A DNA stretch of 64,000 bases. Origin: Pseudobutyrivibrio sp. Lineage in GTDB: Bacteria > Bacillota > Clostridia > Lachnospirales > Lachnospiraceae. Position numbers and translations under genes: made by a program. A model generated the notes under the pieces. It was not told where the DNA came from, searched no databases, and saw nothing but the letters and a program-made list of their open reading frames with translations. Below, in pieces: positions 51,659 to 60,415 of this stretch. Numbering within the stretch: position 1 is the first letter of the stretch; each line of letters begins with the position of its first letter. The stretch spans positions 17,666 through 81,665 of the forward strand of contig NZ_JAFUSK010000022.1 in the NCBI RefSeq assembly GCF_017471675.1, read 5' to 3'.

Positions 51659-53329
51659 TTAAATCTCTGGGGTACGCAGAATTGCGCCGCGGTTGCCGCT
51701 AGTAACCTGCGCTGCGTATCTTCTTAGATAACCTGTTGTAACCTTTGGCTCGCGAGGCTGCCACTTAGCCTTACGTGCAGCAAGCTCCTCATCCGAAACT
51801 TTTAGTGTCATGGTGTAATTTGGTATATCGATGGAGATTATATCTCCTTCTTCAACAAGTGCAATAGGTCCGCCTACGGCAGCTTCTGGGGAAACATGTC
51901 CGATGGAAGCTCCACGACTGGCACCTGAGAATCGACCGTCAGTAATGAGGGCAACTGATGAGCCAAGTCCCATACCTGCAATGGCAGATGTAGGATTGAG
52001 CATCTCTCTCATACCAGGACCACCCTTTGGACCTTCGTAGCGGATAACCACTACATCGCCTTCTACTATCTTGCCACCCTTGATGGCTGCGATAGCATCT
52101 TCCTCTGAGTCAAATACTCTGGCTGGACCTTCGTGTACAAGCATCTCTGGCACAACTGCGCTTCGCTTTACTACGGAGCCATCTGGTGCAAGATTTCCCT
52201 TAAGGACTGCAAGTCCACCAGTCTTTGTATATGGATTGTCCACAGGTCTGATAACCTCTGGATTTCTATTTACTGCATTTTTAATATTTTCTCCAACAGT
52301 CTTTCCTGTAACTGTCATGCAGTCTGTGTTAAGTAATCCGATGTCTGCAAGCTCCTTCATAACAGCCCATACACCGCCTGCCTCGTTAAGGTCTTCCATG
52401 TATGTTGGACCTGCTGGTGCAAGATGACATAGGTTTGGAGTCTTTTCAGAAATAGGATTTGCAAATTCAATATCGAAATCAAATCCGATTTCGTGAGCGA
52501 TAGCTGGCAAATGAAGCATTGAGTTTGTTGAGCAACCAAGTGCCATATCAACTGTAAGAGCATTAAGGATTGCATCCTTTGTCATAATCTGACGAGCTGT
52601 AATACCCTTGTTATACATATCCATAACAGCCATACCTGCATGCTTAGCAAGACGAATTCGCTCTGAATAAACAGCAGGGATTGTGCCGTTTCCTCTAAGT
52701 CCCATTCCAAGTGCCTCTGTAAGGCAGTTCATGGAATTGGCTGTATACATACCTGAACAGCTACCACAGGTTGGACAAACATTTTCTACAAAATTTTCTA
52801 CCTCATCCTCTGTCATATTGCCAGCCGCATGTGCACCAACTGCCTCAAACATAGATGAAAGGGAACGCTTCTGACCACCTACATGACCTGCAAGCATTGG
52901 ACCACCTGATACGAAAACTGTAGGAAGATCAAGGCGGGCTGCTGCCATAAGAAGACCTGGTACATTCTTATCACAGTTTGGCACCATTACAAGTGCATCA
53001 AACTGATGTGCAAGTGCCATACACTCTGTAGAATCTGCAATAAGGTCACGTGTTACAAGGGAATATTTCATTCCGATGTGTCCCATGGCAATACCATCAC
53101 ATACAGCAATAGCCGGGAACACTACTGGAACTCCACCAGCTTCGGCAACGCCAAGCTTTACAGCATCTACAATCTTATCAATATTCATATGGCCTGGTAC
53201 GATTTCGTTGTAGGACGATACGATACCAACCATTGGCTTTTTCATTTCCTCTGGGGTAAAGCCCAGTGCATTAAATAAGGAACGTGCTGGTGCCTGTTGC
53301 ATGCCAGCTCTTGCATTATCACTTCTCAT
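51659..53329 (-). CDS. ilvD: Dihydroxy-acid dehydratase
   Basis: A 556-residue Fe-S dehydratase of valine/isoleucine synthesis. Cluster Cys residues in PNCDKNVPG and [37 protein letters not shown] near the C-terminus binds Mg and substrate. Length typical. A CTCCTTT complement gives the ribosome binding site. Order leuB-ilvD-ilvB suggests one branched-chain operon, although the gaps are filled by repeats. Confidence 0.95.
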   Translation of the reverse strand: MRSDNARAGMQQAPARSLFNALGFTPEEMKKPMVGIVSSYNEIVPGHMNIDKIVDAVKLGVAEAGGVPVVFPAIAVCDGIAMGHIGMKYSLVTRDLIADSTECMALAHQFDALVMVPNCDKNVPGLLMAAARLDLPTVFVSGGPMLAGHVGGQKRSLSSMFEAVGAHAAGNMTEDEVENFVENVCPTCGSCSGMYTANSMNCLTEALGMGLRGNGTIPAVYSERIRLAKHAGMAVMDMYNKGITARQIMTKDAILNALTVDMALGCSTNSMLHLPAIAHEIGFDFDIEFANPISEKTPNLCHLAPAGPTYMEDLNEAGGVWAVMKELADIGLLNTDCMTVTGKTVGENIKNAVNRNPEVIRPVDNPYTKTGGLAVLKGNLAPDGSVVKRSAVVPEMLVHEGPARVFDSEEDAIAAIKGGKIVEGDVVVIRYEGPKGGPGMREMLNPTSAIAGMGLGSSVALITDGRFSGASRGASIGHVSPEAAVGGPIALVEEGDIISIDIPNYTMTLKVSDEELAARKAKWQPREPKVTTGYLRRYAAQVTSGNRGAILRTPEI

Positions 53330-53343
53330 ATTTGACTCCTTTC

Positions 53344-53512
53344 AAAGCCTTCCCCCTCTGGGGGAAGGTGGATGCGAAGCAGACGGATGAGGGTCGCATT
53401 TACATCCCCCCTCATCAGTCACCTGCGGTGACAGCTTTTCTCGCCTCCGGCTCGGTCGGTGCTAAACAGACTCCACTGGAGTCTAGCACCCCCCAAGGGG
53501 GAAGCCTTTTAT
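53344..53512. repeat. Two family B repeats, one with inserted family D hairpin
   Basis: 53344-53396 is an inverted family B unit (ccttccccctctgggggaagg...gcagacggatgagggt). 53405-53512 is a direct unit (cccctcatcagtcacctgcggtgac...caagggggaagcctttta) interrupted by the 48-bp unit 53444-53491 (cgcctccggctcggtcggtg...ctccactggag...tagcacc) that also interrupts the repeat at 24908-25019. Confidence 0.8.
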
Positions 53513-54600
53513 AGTCGTTCTACAATCAAGTTGCCCATCTCCACGGTGCCGACCTGCTTTACGGCGCTGCCGTCTCGGGGCATGATGTCGATGGTACGGT
53601 AGCCGTCCTTTAGTACCTTCTTTACTGCCGCTTCGATGGCATCTGCTTCAGCATCTAAATCGAAGCTGTAGCGAAGCATCATTGCTGCAGAAAGAATTGT
53701 AGCTATAGGATTTGCTATGCCCTTTCCTGCAATATCAGGCGCGCTACCGCCTGATGGTTCATATAGTCCGAACTTTGTATCATTAAGCGAAGCTGATGAT
53801 AGCATTCCAATGGAACCGGTAACCATAGATGCTTCATCAGATAAAATATCTCCGAACATATTCTCAGTAAGAATTACATCGAACTGTCCAGGGTCTTTCA
53901 CAAGCTGCATTGCGCAGTTATCTACAAGCATGTGCTCATAAGTAACTTCTGGATAATCAGCTGCCACTTCCTCAACAATCTTTCTCCAAAGTCTTGAGCT
54001 ATCAAGTACGTTAGCCTTATCAACAGATGTAACCTTCTTGCGACGCTTCATTGCAATATCAAAACCACGCTTTGCAATGCGTCTGATTTCTGTCTCGGAA
54101 TATGTAAGAGAATCTCTGGCAACAAGCTGTCCATTCTCTTCCTTAGTAGAGCGCTCTCCGAAATATAGTCCTCCAGTAAGCTCACGCATAATCATCATAT
54201 CGAAGCCTTCGCCAATAATATCATCCCTCAGAGGACAAGCTTCCTTTAATTCTTCATATAAATATGCTGGTCTGAGATTTGCGAAAAGATTAAGACTCTT
54301 TCTAAGCTTAAGTAATCCGGCCTCTGGACGCTTATCAGCAGGTAGCTTGTACCAAGGACTGGTAGATGTGTTGCCACCGATTGAACCCATCAGCACTGCA
54401 TCTGAAGCCTTTGCTGCTTCAATTGCCTCATCTGTAAGAGGCTCTCCTGTTGCATCGATTGAACAGCCTCCCATAAGAATCTCATTATAATTAAACTGAT
54501 GACCGAACTTAGCACCAACGGCATCTAATACCTTTACTGCCTCTTTAACGATTTCCGGTCCAATTCCGTCTCCTTTGATTACACCAATGTTGTAAGTCAT
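53509..54600 (-). CDS. leuB: 3-Isopropylmalate dehydrogenase
   Basis: A 363-residue NAD-dependent decarboxylating dehydrogenase of leucine synthesis. GDGIGPEIVKEAVKVL, FANLRPAYLY, ELTGGLYFGER, TENMFGDILSDEASM and GSAPDIAGKGIANPIA are the family blocks. AAGGGAAGGA site before ATG. First gene of the branched-chain block; the 271-bp leader region upstream is AT rich with one strong inverted repeat but no recognised T-box. Confidence 0.95.
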   Translation of the reverse strand: MTYNIGVIKGDGIGPEIVKEAVKVLDAVGAKFGHQFNYNEILMGGCSIDATGEPLTDEAIEAAKASDAVLMGSIGGNTSTSPWYKLPADKRPEAGLLKLRKSLNLFANLRPAYLYEELKEACPLRDDIIGEGFDMMIMRELTGGLYFGERSTKEENGQLVARDSLTYSETEIRRIAKRGFDIAMKRRKKVTSVDKANVLDSSRLWRKIVEEVAADYPEVTYEHMLVDNCAMQLVKDPGQFDVILTENMFGDILSDEASMVTGSIGMLSSASLNDTKFGLYEPSGGSAPDIAGKGIANPIATILSAAMMLRYSFDLDAEADAIEAAVKKVLKDGYRTIDIMPRDGSAVKQVGTVEMGNLIVERL

Positions 54601-54771
54601 GATTATTCCTTCCCTTATATATAAAAACCATTTTTAATAGTTTATCGCAGTAAAGTGTGAAATTCAAGAAGTTGCGACCCATTTTAATAACTTTGACAAA
54701 ATAGCATAAATACTTCTAATATATATATGGAGAGTTTAGTAAACTTTACTACTTTAAAGTGTGAAAATAAA

Positions 54772-54821
54772 GTTACTATTCGTAGATAATGAATGTAGTT
54801 TTAGTTACTGCGAATAGTAAC
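54772..54821. promoter_or_regulatory. Inverted repeat in the leuB-birA divergent region
   Basis: gttactattcg / cgaatagtaac, an 11-bp perfect inverted repeat with 28-bp spacing, 50 bp before birA. It could be the operator of the BirA repressor domain or a leader hairpin; it does not match the known biotin operator halves closely. Confidence 0.4.
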
Positions 54822-54871
54822 ATCGCAGCATATAACAACATCACTTACCATAAATACTTAGGAGTCCTCCC

Positions 54872-55696
54872 ATGAGTTCAAAAGACAAGGTTTTAGAATT
54901 ACTAGAAAAAAATAAAAATACTTATATCTCTGGTGAAGCCATTGCTTCTTCCCTTGGCATATCCAGAAACGCTATTTGGAAAGCTATAAACGAGCTAAGA
55001 AAACAAGGCTATGTAATTGAAGCTGTAAACAAAAAGGGGTATCGCCTAGGTGAAAGCAACGACATCATCTCTGCCCAGGGAATTCTTTCTAACATGGATA
55101 GAAATATTGATACAGCTCTTATCCACATTTTTGATACCTTGGATTCCACCAACAAAACCGCCAAAGAAATGGCTATGGAAGGGATTTGTCATGGTTCTCT
55201 TATAATTGCACGTAGTCAGACTATAGGCAAAGGTAGAGGTACCCACAGCTTCTATTCTCCTGAGGGTGGCATTTACATGAGTGTTATCCTCTCCCCGGAA
55301 ATGCTTCCTACATTAGAGCCAGATGTTATCACAGCCTACACTGGCATTACTGTTTCAGATTCAATAGAAAGCTTAACCGGTCTTTCTCCAAAAATAAAAC
55401 CCATCAACGATTTATTCATTGATGGGTGTAAGGTTTGCGGGATTCTAACTGAATCTGGAATCGAATTTGATTCTGGAATGGTTCAGTGGATTGTTGTTGG
55501 AATCGGCATTAATTTCGACTCTGATATAAGCCAATTTCCTGAAGACTTACAATCAATCGTCGGTTCACTTTTCAAAAATGGCCAAGCTCCAATCTCTAAG
55601 AACCAGCTGATTGCAGAAATCTACAGCCATCTTTTAGACTGGAGCCAGATTAATAAGGAACAAATCCTTAAAAAGTTTAACGAAAGATTAATCTAA
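54872..55696 (+). CDS. birA: Biotin-protein ligase/biotin repressor BirA, short form
   Basis: A 274-residue bifunctional protein: N-terminal winged helix (residues ~1-62, EAIASSLGISRNAIWKAINEL) and central biotinyl-AMP synthetase domain with SQTIGKGRGTHSFYSPEGGIYMS and KPINDLFIDGCKVCGILTE. It biotinylates carboxylases and may repress biotin genes. Typical BirA has a further ~50-residue SH3-like C-terminal domain; here the protein stops at FNERLI, exactly where that domain should begin, and the next 3 bases are already the stop of the convergent gene. GGAGTCCTCCC precedes ATG. Confidence 0.88.
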   Translation: MSSKDKVLELLEKNKNTYISGEAIASSLGISRNAIWKAINELRKQGYVIEAVNKKGYRLGESNDIISAQGILSNMDRNIDTALIHIFDTLDSTNKTAKEMAMEGICHGSLIIARSQTIGKGRGTHSFYSPEGGIYMSVILSPEMLPTLEPDVITAYTGITVSDSIESLTGLSPKIKPINDLFIDGCKVCGILTESGIEFDSGMVQWIVVGIGINFDSDISQFPEDLQSIVGSLFKNGQAPISKNQLIAEIYSHLLDWSQINKEQILKKFNERLI

Positions 55697-57274
55697 TTAT
55701 TTAATCAATGTGTTAAGCAAGCCTCTAAATAGCTGAGCCCCTGTGTTACCGCCAAGTGTTTGACCGAACTTGCCCCCAATCTGCTTGCCAAGCTTCTTTC
55801 CCACTTCACGTCCCAGGGTGCCTGCCACAGTGGTTCCAACAGATTTGGCCGCTCTCTTTTTGCGATTTGCTTCCTTTTCAGCTTCTCTGGCGGCTGCCTT
55901 TTCAGCTGCCGCCTGCTCCTTTGCAGCTACTTTTGCAGCCTCAGCTTCTGCCGCAGCCTTCGCCTCTGCCTCAGCTTTTTCAATTCCCATTCTCTGCAAC
56001 AACTCATAAGCCGACTCGGCATCATAACCATTAGCATATTTGGAATAAAGAATACTTGCCTTTATTGCATTATCTCTTTCTGAATCTGATATTCCGCCCA
56101 TCTGAGACTGAGGTGGCAGTATAGCTGCCTGCTCCACAATAGATGGTGTTCCATCCTCCTGAAGGACAGATATTACTGCCTCTCCTGTACCAAGAGCTTC
56201 TATCACATCAACTGTCTTAAATGCAGGATTCTCCCGGAACGAATCTGCCGCAGCCTTAATAGCTTTCTGGTCAGATGGTGTGTATGCTCTAAGAGCGTGC
56301 TGAATCTTATTTCCAAGCTGCGCCAATACCCCATCTGGAATATCTCTAGGATTTTGGGTGATGAAATAAACACCAATTCCTTTAGAGCGAATCAGCTTAA
56401 CAACCTGTTCTATCTTTTCAATCAAATGCTTTGGTGTATCCTTGAACAAAAGATGAGCCTCATCAAAGAAGAAGACCATCTTTGGCTTATCCAAATCACC
56501 TACCTCTGGCATAGTCTCAAACAATTCCGAAAGCATCCAAAGAAGGAATGTAGAATAAAGGGTGCCATTGTTAATAAGGCTTCTGCTATCAAGAATGTGA
56601 ATCATTCCACGTCCCTGCTCACCTACTGTCAAAAAGTCTCGTATATCTATTGCAGGCTCTCCAAAAAACTGCTCTCCTCCAGCCATCTCCAATGCCACAA
56701 CAGCTCTTTGAATAACGCCTATACTTTGCTTGTTAAGTGTTCCATACTCATCCTCAAATTCCTTATTATTATCAGCCACATAATTAAGCATGGACTTTAA
56801 ATCCTTAGTATCAATTAAGGCAAGATTATTTTCATCGGCAATTTTAAAAACTATGGAAAGAATGCTGCTTTGATTTTCGTTTAAATCAAGAATTCTAGAT
56901 AAAAGCAGTGGTCCCATCTCTGTAATAGTGGTACGGACCTGAATACCATTCTTACCAAAAACATCCCAAAAAGTAACTGGATAATTATGATAAGAAAAGC
57001 CCTGGGAATCTAATCCAAACTTCGTTATACGAGCCTGCATATCCTCGCTATCCTTGCCAGGATTTATCATGCCTGCAATATCGCCCTTTACATCAGCAAG
57101 AAAAACTGGAACTCCCATATCAGAAAAGGATTCTGCCATCACCTTAAGTGTGATAGTCTTTCCTGTTCCCGTTGCACCAGCAATAAGGCCATGTCTGTTA
57201 GCCATCTTAGGAAGAATAAAAATCTGCTCCCCTGATTTTGTATTTGCAATCCAAACCTTACCATCTCTAATCAT
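55697..57274 (-). CDS. HerA-like/DUF853 ATPase
   Basis: A 525-residue P-loop ATPase of the helicase HerA-like (DUF853, YjgR) family. Walker A GATGTGKT at 33-40, Walker B KMVFFFDEAHLLF, a sensor region VYFITQNPRDIPDGV, and a C-terminal Ala/Glu/Lys-rich coiled coil (~430-480) ending in a Gly-rich tail. Probably a hexameric nucleic-acid motor; the precise role is not known. Start at 57274 chosen for GGAGGGTG; the gene ends flush against birA. Confidence 0.88.
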   Translation of the reverse strand: MIRDGKVWIANTKSGEQIFILPKMANRHGLIAGATGTGKTITLKVMAESFSDMGVPVFLADVKGDIAGMINPGKDSEDMQARITKFGLDSQGFSYHNYPVTFWDVFGKNGIQVRTTITEMGPLLLSRILDLNENQSSILSIVFKIADENNLALIDTKDLKSMLNYVADNNKEFEDEYGTLNKQSIGVIQRAVVALEMAGGEQFFGEPAIDIRDFLTVGEQGRGMIHILDSRSLINNGTLYSTFLLWMLSELFETMPEVGDLDKPKMVFFFDEAHLLFKDTPKHLIEKIEQVVKLIRSKGIGVYFITQNPRDIPDGVLAQLGNKIQHALRAYTPSDQKAIKAAADSFRENPAFKTVDVIEALGTGEAVISVLQEDGTPSIVEQAAILPPQSQMGGISDSERDNAIKASILYSKYANGYDAESAYELLQRMGIEKAEAEAKAAAEAEAAKVAAKEQAAAEKAAAREAEKEANRKKRAAKSVGTTVAGTLGREVGKKLGKQIGGKFGQTLGGNTGAQLFRGLLNTLIK

Positions 57275-57329
57275 AATCACCCTCCAAAATTTTCCATAAT
57301 TAACTCTCACTTTTATTAGTATAACAAAA

Positions 57330-57361
57330 AAGTCTGACGAATCCTACAATTCGTCAGACTT
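57330..57361. terminator. Terminator of the GlsB-like gene
   Basis: 13-bp stem aagtctgacgaat / attcgtcagactt with a short loop, 17 bp after the stop, with A/T runs on both sides. Confidence 0.9.
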
Positions 57362-57377
57362 TAAATAGGGTTTATTC

Positions 57378-57608
57378 CTAAAATCTTTTTGCAATAAATA
57401 TCAAAAGACAAGCGCCAATGATAGCTACCAGTATATTTCCAAGGAAACCATAAGCGTAAATGCCAAGGAGTCTTAGGATAAATCCACCCACTGCGCCGCC
57501 TGCCAAACCAAGCAACACATTGATAAGTACATTGTGGTTGGATCTCATGATTATACCAGCTAGCCAACCAGCAATTCCGCCAGTAATAATACTTACTAAA
57601 ATATTCAT
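57378..57608 (-). CDS. GlsB/YeaQ/YmgE-family small membrane protein
   Basis: A 76-residue protein with three Gly-rich TM segments (ILVSIITGGIAGWLAGIIM; LLGLAGGAVGGFILRLLG; ILVAIIGACLLIFI), the pattern of the transglycosylase-associated/GlsB stress-response family. Often linked to envelope stress. GGAGG site before ATG; monocistronic. Confidence 0.88.
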   Translation of the reverse strand: MNILVSIITGGIAGWLAGIIMRSNHNVLINVLLGLAGGAVGGFILRLLGIYAYGFLGNILVAIIGACLLIFIAKRF

Positions 57609-57732
57609 AGAATTCCCTCCATTATAATGTTGATAGTTGCAATAGAAACTATTCAGCTTCTAAAAACAATATAATGTGAGGAAGTAAAAATCCTTAATTC
57701 AAAAAATTAGTTTCTAGTAAAAAATAAATATC

Positions 57733-58428
57733 CTAGACCTCTTCAACATAACTTACAAAATCTAAATTATTAAGAGCATCCAGCAGTTCCTGATGAGAAT
57801 GCTTGCTGCCGAAATCAAGCTCTATCATAAGGGCTGTGTCAGAACCAGAAAGTGTCTTATCCTTAGTCTTGTTCATACTGCTTATGCTGTAGCCCATCTC
57901 GGAAAATTTCTTTCTAAGCTTTTTGACACCATTGGTTTCCTCAACCTCGATATAGATGCTGACGTAACGGCTGTTCTCTTCAATCTGCTGGCTTACGTGA
58001 ACAAGGACAACATTTGCAATCATTACAAGAGCAAAGCATACAAATCCCACAAACACATAGCCTGCACCAAAAGCCATTCCCATACATGATGCCACCCAAA
58101 GAGATGCTGCAGTAGTGAGCCCTTTTATCTGGTTTCGTCCTGTTACGATAATAGTACCTGCGCCAAGGAAGCCAATACCGCTTACAACTCCAGCAGGAAT
58201 ACGGCTAACATCTGCTTCCATGTTAGGAAGTATTGCAAGATATAAGTTAAGAACCGTGGCAACTGCTGAGCCTAAACTAACCAAGGCAAATGTACGGATA
58301 CCTGCGCTGTGCCGTCTAACTACACGCTCCCATCCTATCAAACTGCCACATAAGGTGGCTAGAACAAGACGTATGGCAACTGCCCCATCGTTCATTCCCT
58401 GCAAATAATCTATTATCGTATTTACCAT
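57733..58428 (-). CDS. MgtC/SapB-family membrane protein
   Basis: A 231-residue protein: five TM segments with the MgtC hallmark IGWERVVRRHSAGIRTFALVSLGSA and GIGFLGAGTIIV, then a ~85-residue cytoplasmic ACT-like C-terminal domain. Members influence Mg2+ homeostasis and membrane ATPase activity. Start at 58428 follows GGGGGGTG; an ATG at 58446 overlapping the upstream stop (TAATG) is also possible. Confidence 0.85.
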   Translation of the reverse strand: MVNTIIDYLQGMNDGAVAIRLVLATLCGSLIGWERVVRRHSAGIRTFALVSLGSAVATVLNLYLAILPNMEADVSRIPAGVVSGIGFLGAGTIIVTGRNQIKGLTTAASLWVASCMGMAFGAGYVFVGFVCFALVMIANVVLVHVSQQIEENSRYVSIYIEVEETNGVKKLRKKFSEMGYSISSMNKTKDKTLSGSDTALMIELDFGSKHSHQELLDALNNLDFVSYVEEV

Positions 58429-58445
58429 AAACACCCCCCGTAGCA

Positions 58446-59027
58446 TTATGACAATCTTATCTTTTTAGCGAAATCCAATCCGTCCTCTGTTCTTTGAGCT
58501 ATCAGAAGAGGTCTGTTGCCTTTTACCTGCATAATGTAATCCAGGCATTTTGCTCTAAGCTCTTCATCCATTCCTTCAAATGGCTCGTCTAAAACTATGA
58601 AATCAGCAGGAACAAAGAATGCTCTTGTAAGCTCCACCAATCGGCGTTCAACTGGTGTTAGCTCGCTAACAGGAAGCTCCAATTTATCTGCATCAAGAAA
58701 CCTTAAAAGTTCCTCTGCTGCCCTACCTTTACTAGCCCATCTGTGAGCCTTTTTTACATTCCAGGTAGCGCTTTTCTTAAGATTAAGCTGTCCATTCTGG
58801 GAAACGTAGGCGCTGTGAAGTGTAGGATATTTGTAATCTCCCATTCTAGCTACGCTTCCCTCATCAGGCTGCTCTAGCCCCATGAATATCTTAAGAGCTG
58901 TAGTCTTTCCTGAACCTGCTTCTCCTACAAAAGCATAGCATCTGCCATCCTCTATCTCCACCTTTAGATTATCAAGTACCTTTTTGCCATTATATGATTT
59001 GCTTATATTATCTAGTATGATTGTCAT
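58446..59027 (-). CDS. ABC-type ATPase subunit with degenerate signature motif
   Basis: A 193-residue ATP-binding cassette protein. Walker A GEAGSGKTT, Walker B FIVLDEPFEGMDEE with the catalytic Glu. The LSGGQ signature is replaced by VSELTPVERRLVELTRAF, so productive dimer formation is uncertain. No permease is adjacent; neighbours are hypA upstream and the MgtC-like gene downstream with a 1-base-scale overlap. Possibly an orphan subunit or a non-transport ABC protein. Confidence 0.8.
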   Translation of the reverse strand: MTIILDNISKSYNGKKVLDNLKVEIEDGRCYAFVGEAGSGKTTALKIFMGLEQPDEGSVARMGDYKYPTLHSAYVSQNGQLNLKKSATWNVKKAHRWASKGRAAEELLRFLDADKLELPVSELTPVERRLVELTRAFFVPADFIVLDEPFEGMDEELRAKCLDYIMQVKGNRPLLIAQRTEDGLDFAKKIRLS

Positions 59028-59054
59028 TTGTAAAAACCTTCTGTATCAGAATAA

Positions 59055-59396
59055 TTATTTAACTTCGATGTTTTCCACAATAAAATCTGTGCACCGGTTA
59101 AGCTTTAGATTATCGCTGCCACATTTAGGGCAGCTTCCTGCAAATTCATGACGTGTAAATACTGCCCCGCAATCCTTACAGATTACTGTAGATTCCTTTA
59201 CCTTGGCATCCACCTTTACACCTTCAAGAGGTGTGCCCTCGCTCATTACCTGCAGGTATTCCTCAATAATCTCTGGTACATAATCACACTGGTCACCGAT
59301 AAGCAGATGAATCTTTTCTACCTTTTCTACTTTATTGGCATCAGCCTGCTTTTTTACCAAATTAAATACATATTCTGTTACTGCTAATTCGTGCAT
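59055..59396 (-). CDS. hypA: Hydrogenase/urease nickel metallochaperone HypA
   Basis: A 113-residue nickel-delivery protein: N-terminal MHE with the Ni-binding His2, and a zinc site of two Cys pairs (CKDC, CPKC). It helps insert Ni into [NiFe] hydrogenase. No other hyp or hydrogenase gene is visible in the window. It is the last chromosomal gene before the prophage. Confidence 0.9.
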   Translation of the reverse strand: MHELAVTEYVFNLVKKQADANKVEKVEKIHLLIGDQCDYVPEIIEEYLQVMSEGTPLEGVKVDAKVKESTVICKDCGAVFTRHEFAGSCPKCGSDNLKLNRCTDFIVENIEVK

Positions 59397-59514
59397 ATCT
59401 TCCTCGTTGCTAGTTATTTAATATCGCATTAGTCATCCCCGTTATAGACACATGCAATTTTCTTTTGTATTTTATGAACATTGTTATATCATATCTGTCC
59501 ACAAAATAAAAGGC

Positions 59515-59545
59515 GGCGCCACCTAGAGTCTATCTAAGTGACGCC
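59515..59545. terminator. Bidirectional terminator at the chromosome/prophage junction
   Basis: Imperfect 13-bp stem ggcgccacctaga / tctaagtgacgcc, followed by TTTTTT on the plus strand and TTTTATTTT on the minus strand. It separates hypA from the prophage genes. The attachment site is probably near here but cannot be defined from one end. Confidence 0.65.
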
Positions 59546-59574
59546 GTTTTTTATTCTTGTTCAAGAAAAGCCTC

Positions 59575-59760
59575 TCAGTCTTGAACTTCCTCAATTGTCC
59601 ATGGAACAGCCATTCCATCCGCTTCTTTTTTCAGATATTCTTCCACATCGTCAATATCCTTGATTGTATCGTCCTCTATATTGAAGAACTCTTTTACTTG
59701 CTCGAATGTGTATTGCTGGTAGTTTCTTTCGTCTTTGTCGTAAATGTAGTATTTTTTCAT
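59575..59760 (-). CDS. Small acidic prophage protein
   Basis: A 61-residue protein (MKKYYIYDKDERNYQQYTFEQ...) rich in Asp/Glu with no TM segment. AAAGGAGAGG site before ATG, 31 bp after the XRE gene. Function unknown; size and charge resemble phage anti-repressor or DNA-mimic proteins, but nothing specific supports that. Confidence 0.6.
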   Translation of the reverse strand: MKKYYIYDKDERNYQQYTFEQVKEFFNIEDDTIKDIDDVEEYLKKEADGMAVPWTIEEVQD

Positions 59761-59791
59761 TTTTCCCTCTCCTTTAAATATTTGTTATTTC

Positions 59792-59989
59792 TTATTGCAA
59801 TTCGAGTATTTCGTCAGCAGAAGCATTAAGCACTTTGCATATTTTTGCAAAGGTCAGAGTGTTGGGAGTTAGCTCGTTCTTTTCCCATCGGCTTATATCT
59901 TTTTGATATACGTCAAGAGCTTCTGCTAATTGCTTTTGTGTCAGTCCGGCATCGTTTCTTGCCTTTTTTAGATTAGCCCCTAAGTCCAT
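59792..59989 (-). CDS. XRE/Cro-type prophage regulator
   Basis: A 65-residue single helix-turn-helix protein: LKKARNDAGLTQKQLAEALD, VYQKDISRWEKNELTPN, FAKICKVLNASADEILEL. Size is that of Cro-like repressors. It lies downstream of two mini-membrane-protein genes whose promoter contains a 7-bp inverted repeat, a plausible target. GAGAGG site, 3 bp after the preceding stop. Confidence 0.85.
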   Translation of the reverse strand: MDLGANLKKARNDAGLTQKQLAEALDVYQKDISRWEKNELTPNTLTFAKICKVLNASADEILELQ

Positions 59990-59992
59990 GCT

Positions 59993-60079
59993 TTAATCCT
60001 CTCTTTTGTTGTGCTTTCTGTGAAGATATATTGTAACTCCACATCCTACCATAACGGCTACAATTATCGCTATTCTCAT
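59993..60079 (-). CDS. 28-residue membrane mini-protein
   Basis: ATG at 60079 opens a frame for MRIAIIVAVMVGCGVTIYLH followed by a basic/acidic tail (RKHNKRED): one TM helix with a cytoplasmic-type charged end. Its stop is 3 bp from the XRE start, so it fits the operon. No clear ribosome binding site, which lowers confidence. Confidence 0.4.
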   Translation of the reverse strand: MRIAIIVAVMVGCGVTIYLHRKHNKRED

Positions 60080-60119
60080 ATTGATTTAACAATGGCTTGT
60101 TGCTATAATCAAGGAAAGC

Positions 60120-60149
60120 GTTGGGGCTTTCGCCCCTTTGCTTTACCAC
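60120..60149 (-). terminator. Hairpin between the two mini-protein genes
   Basis: ggggc tttc gcccc inside the looser arms aaagc / gcttt. It overlaps the stop of the 43-residue gene and would make transcription of downstream genes partial. Confidence 0.5.
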
Positions 60150-60274
60150 TTTAGGAGTTTTATTATCAGCGAGGTTGCAATTCCTGATAAGACTCCTGCG
60201 ATAGTTCCTATTGTAATCTCTTCGAGGTTCTTTAGGAACTTCTTTTTGTTTTTGTTCTTCTTTTTCTTAGCCAT
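60143..60274 (-). CDS. 43-residue basic membrane mini-protein
   Basis: ATG at 60274 with an excellent GGAGGTAAAGACA site. The product has a Lys/Asn-rich head (MAKKKKNKNKKKFLKN) and one Gly-containing TM helix (ITIGTIAGVLSGIATSLIIKLL). It has its own strong promoter (60299-60327) inside the phage late-gene end, the arrangement of a lysogenic-conversion (moron) gene. It could be a membrane toxin, an exclusion protein or a holin-like peptide; nothing in the sequence decides. Confidence 0.65.
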   Translation of the reverse strand: MAKKKKNKNKKKFLKNLEEITIGTIAGVLSGIATSLIIKLLKW

Positions 60275-60298
60275 TGTCTTTACCTCCTTTCTGATTAT

Positions 60299-60327
60299 AT
60301 AATATACCTTTTTCGGTATATTGTCAA
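60299..60327 (-). promoter_or_regulatory. Strong promoter with inverted-repeat operator in the prophage end
   Basis: Minus strand TTGACA (60327..60322), 17-base spacer, TATTAT (60304..60299). The spacer is occupied by the inverted repeat atatacc-N6-ggtatat (60302-60321), a likely repressor site. Confidence 0.75.
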
Positions 60328-60367
60328 CAGTTTTTCAATAATTTTCTTAATTTTTTTAAAAAAATAA

Positions 60368-60412
60368 GCCCAGCAACCTAAGATATCCTAAGTCACTGAG
60401 CCTATATAGGGA
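60368..60412 (-). terminator. Probable terminator after the endolysin gene
   Basis: On the minus strand an imperfect G-U-rich stem (aggctcag ... ctgggctt) is followed by TTATTTTTTT, just downstream of the endolysin stop at 60416. Confidence 0.45.
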
Positions 60413-60415
60413 GGA

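Noticed and set aside
54601-54871. Leucine T-box or attenuator before leuB
   Set aside because: The region has an inverted repeat near birA but no T-box sequence, specifier stem or leader peptide that I can recognise.
59397-59574. Prophage attachment site at the hypA-prophage junction
   Set aside because: A terminator-like hairpin is present, but without the other end of the prophage no direct repeat can be identified and no tRNA gene is here.
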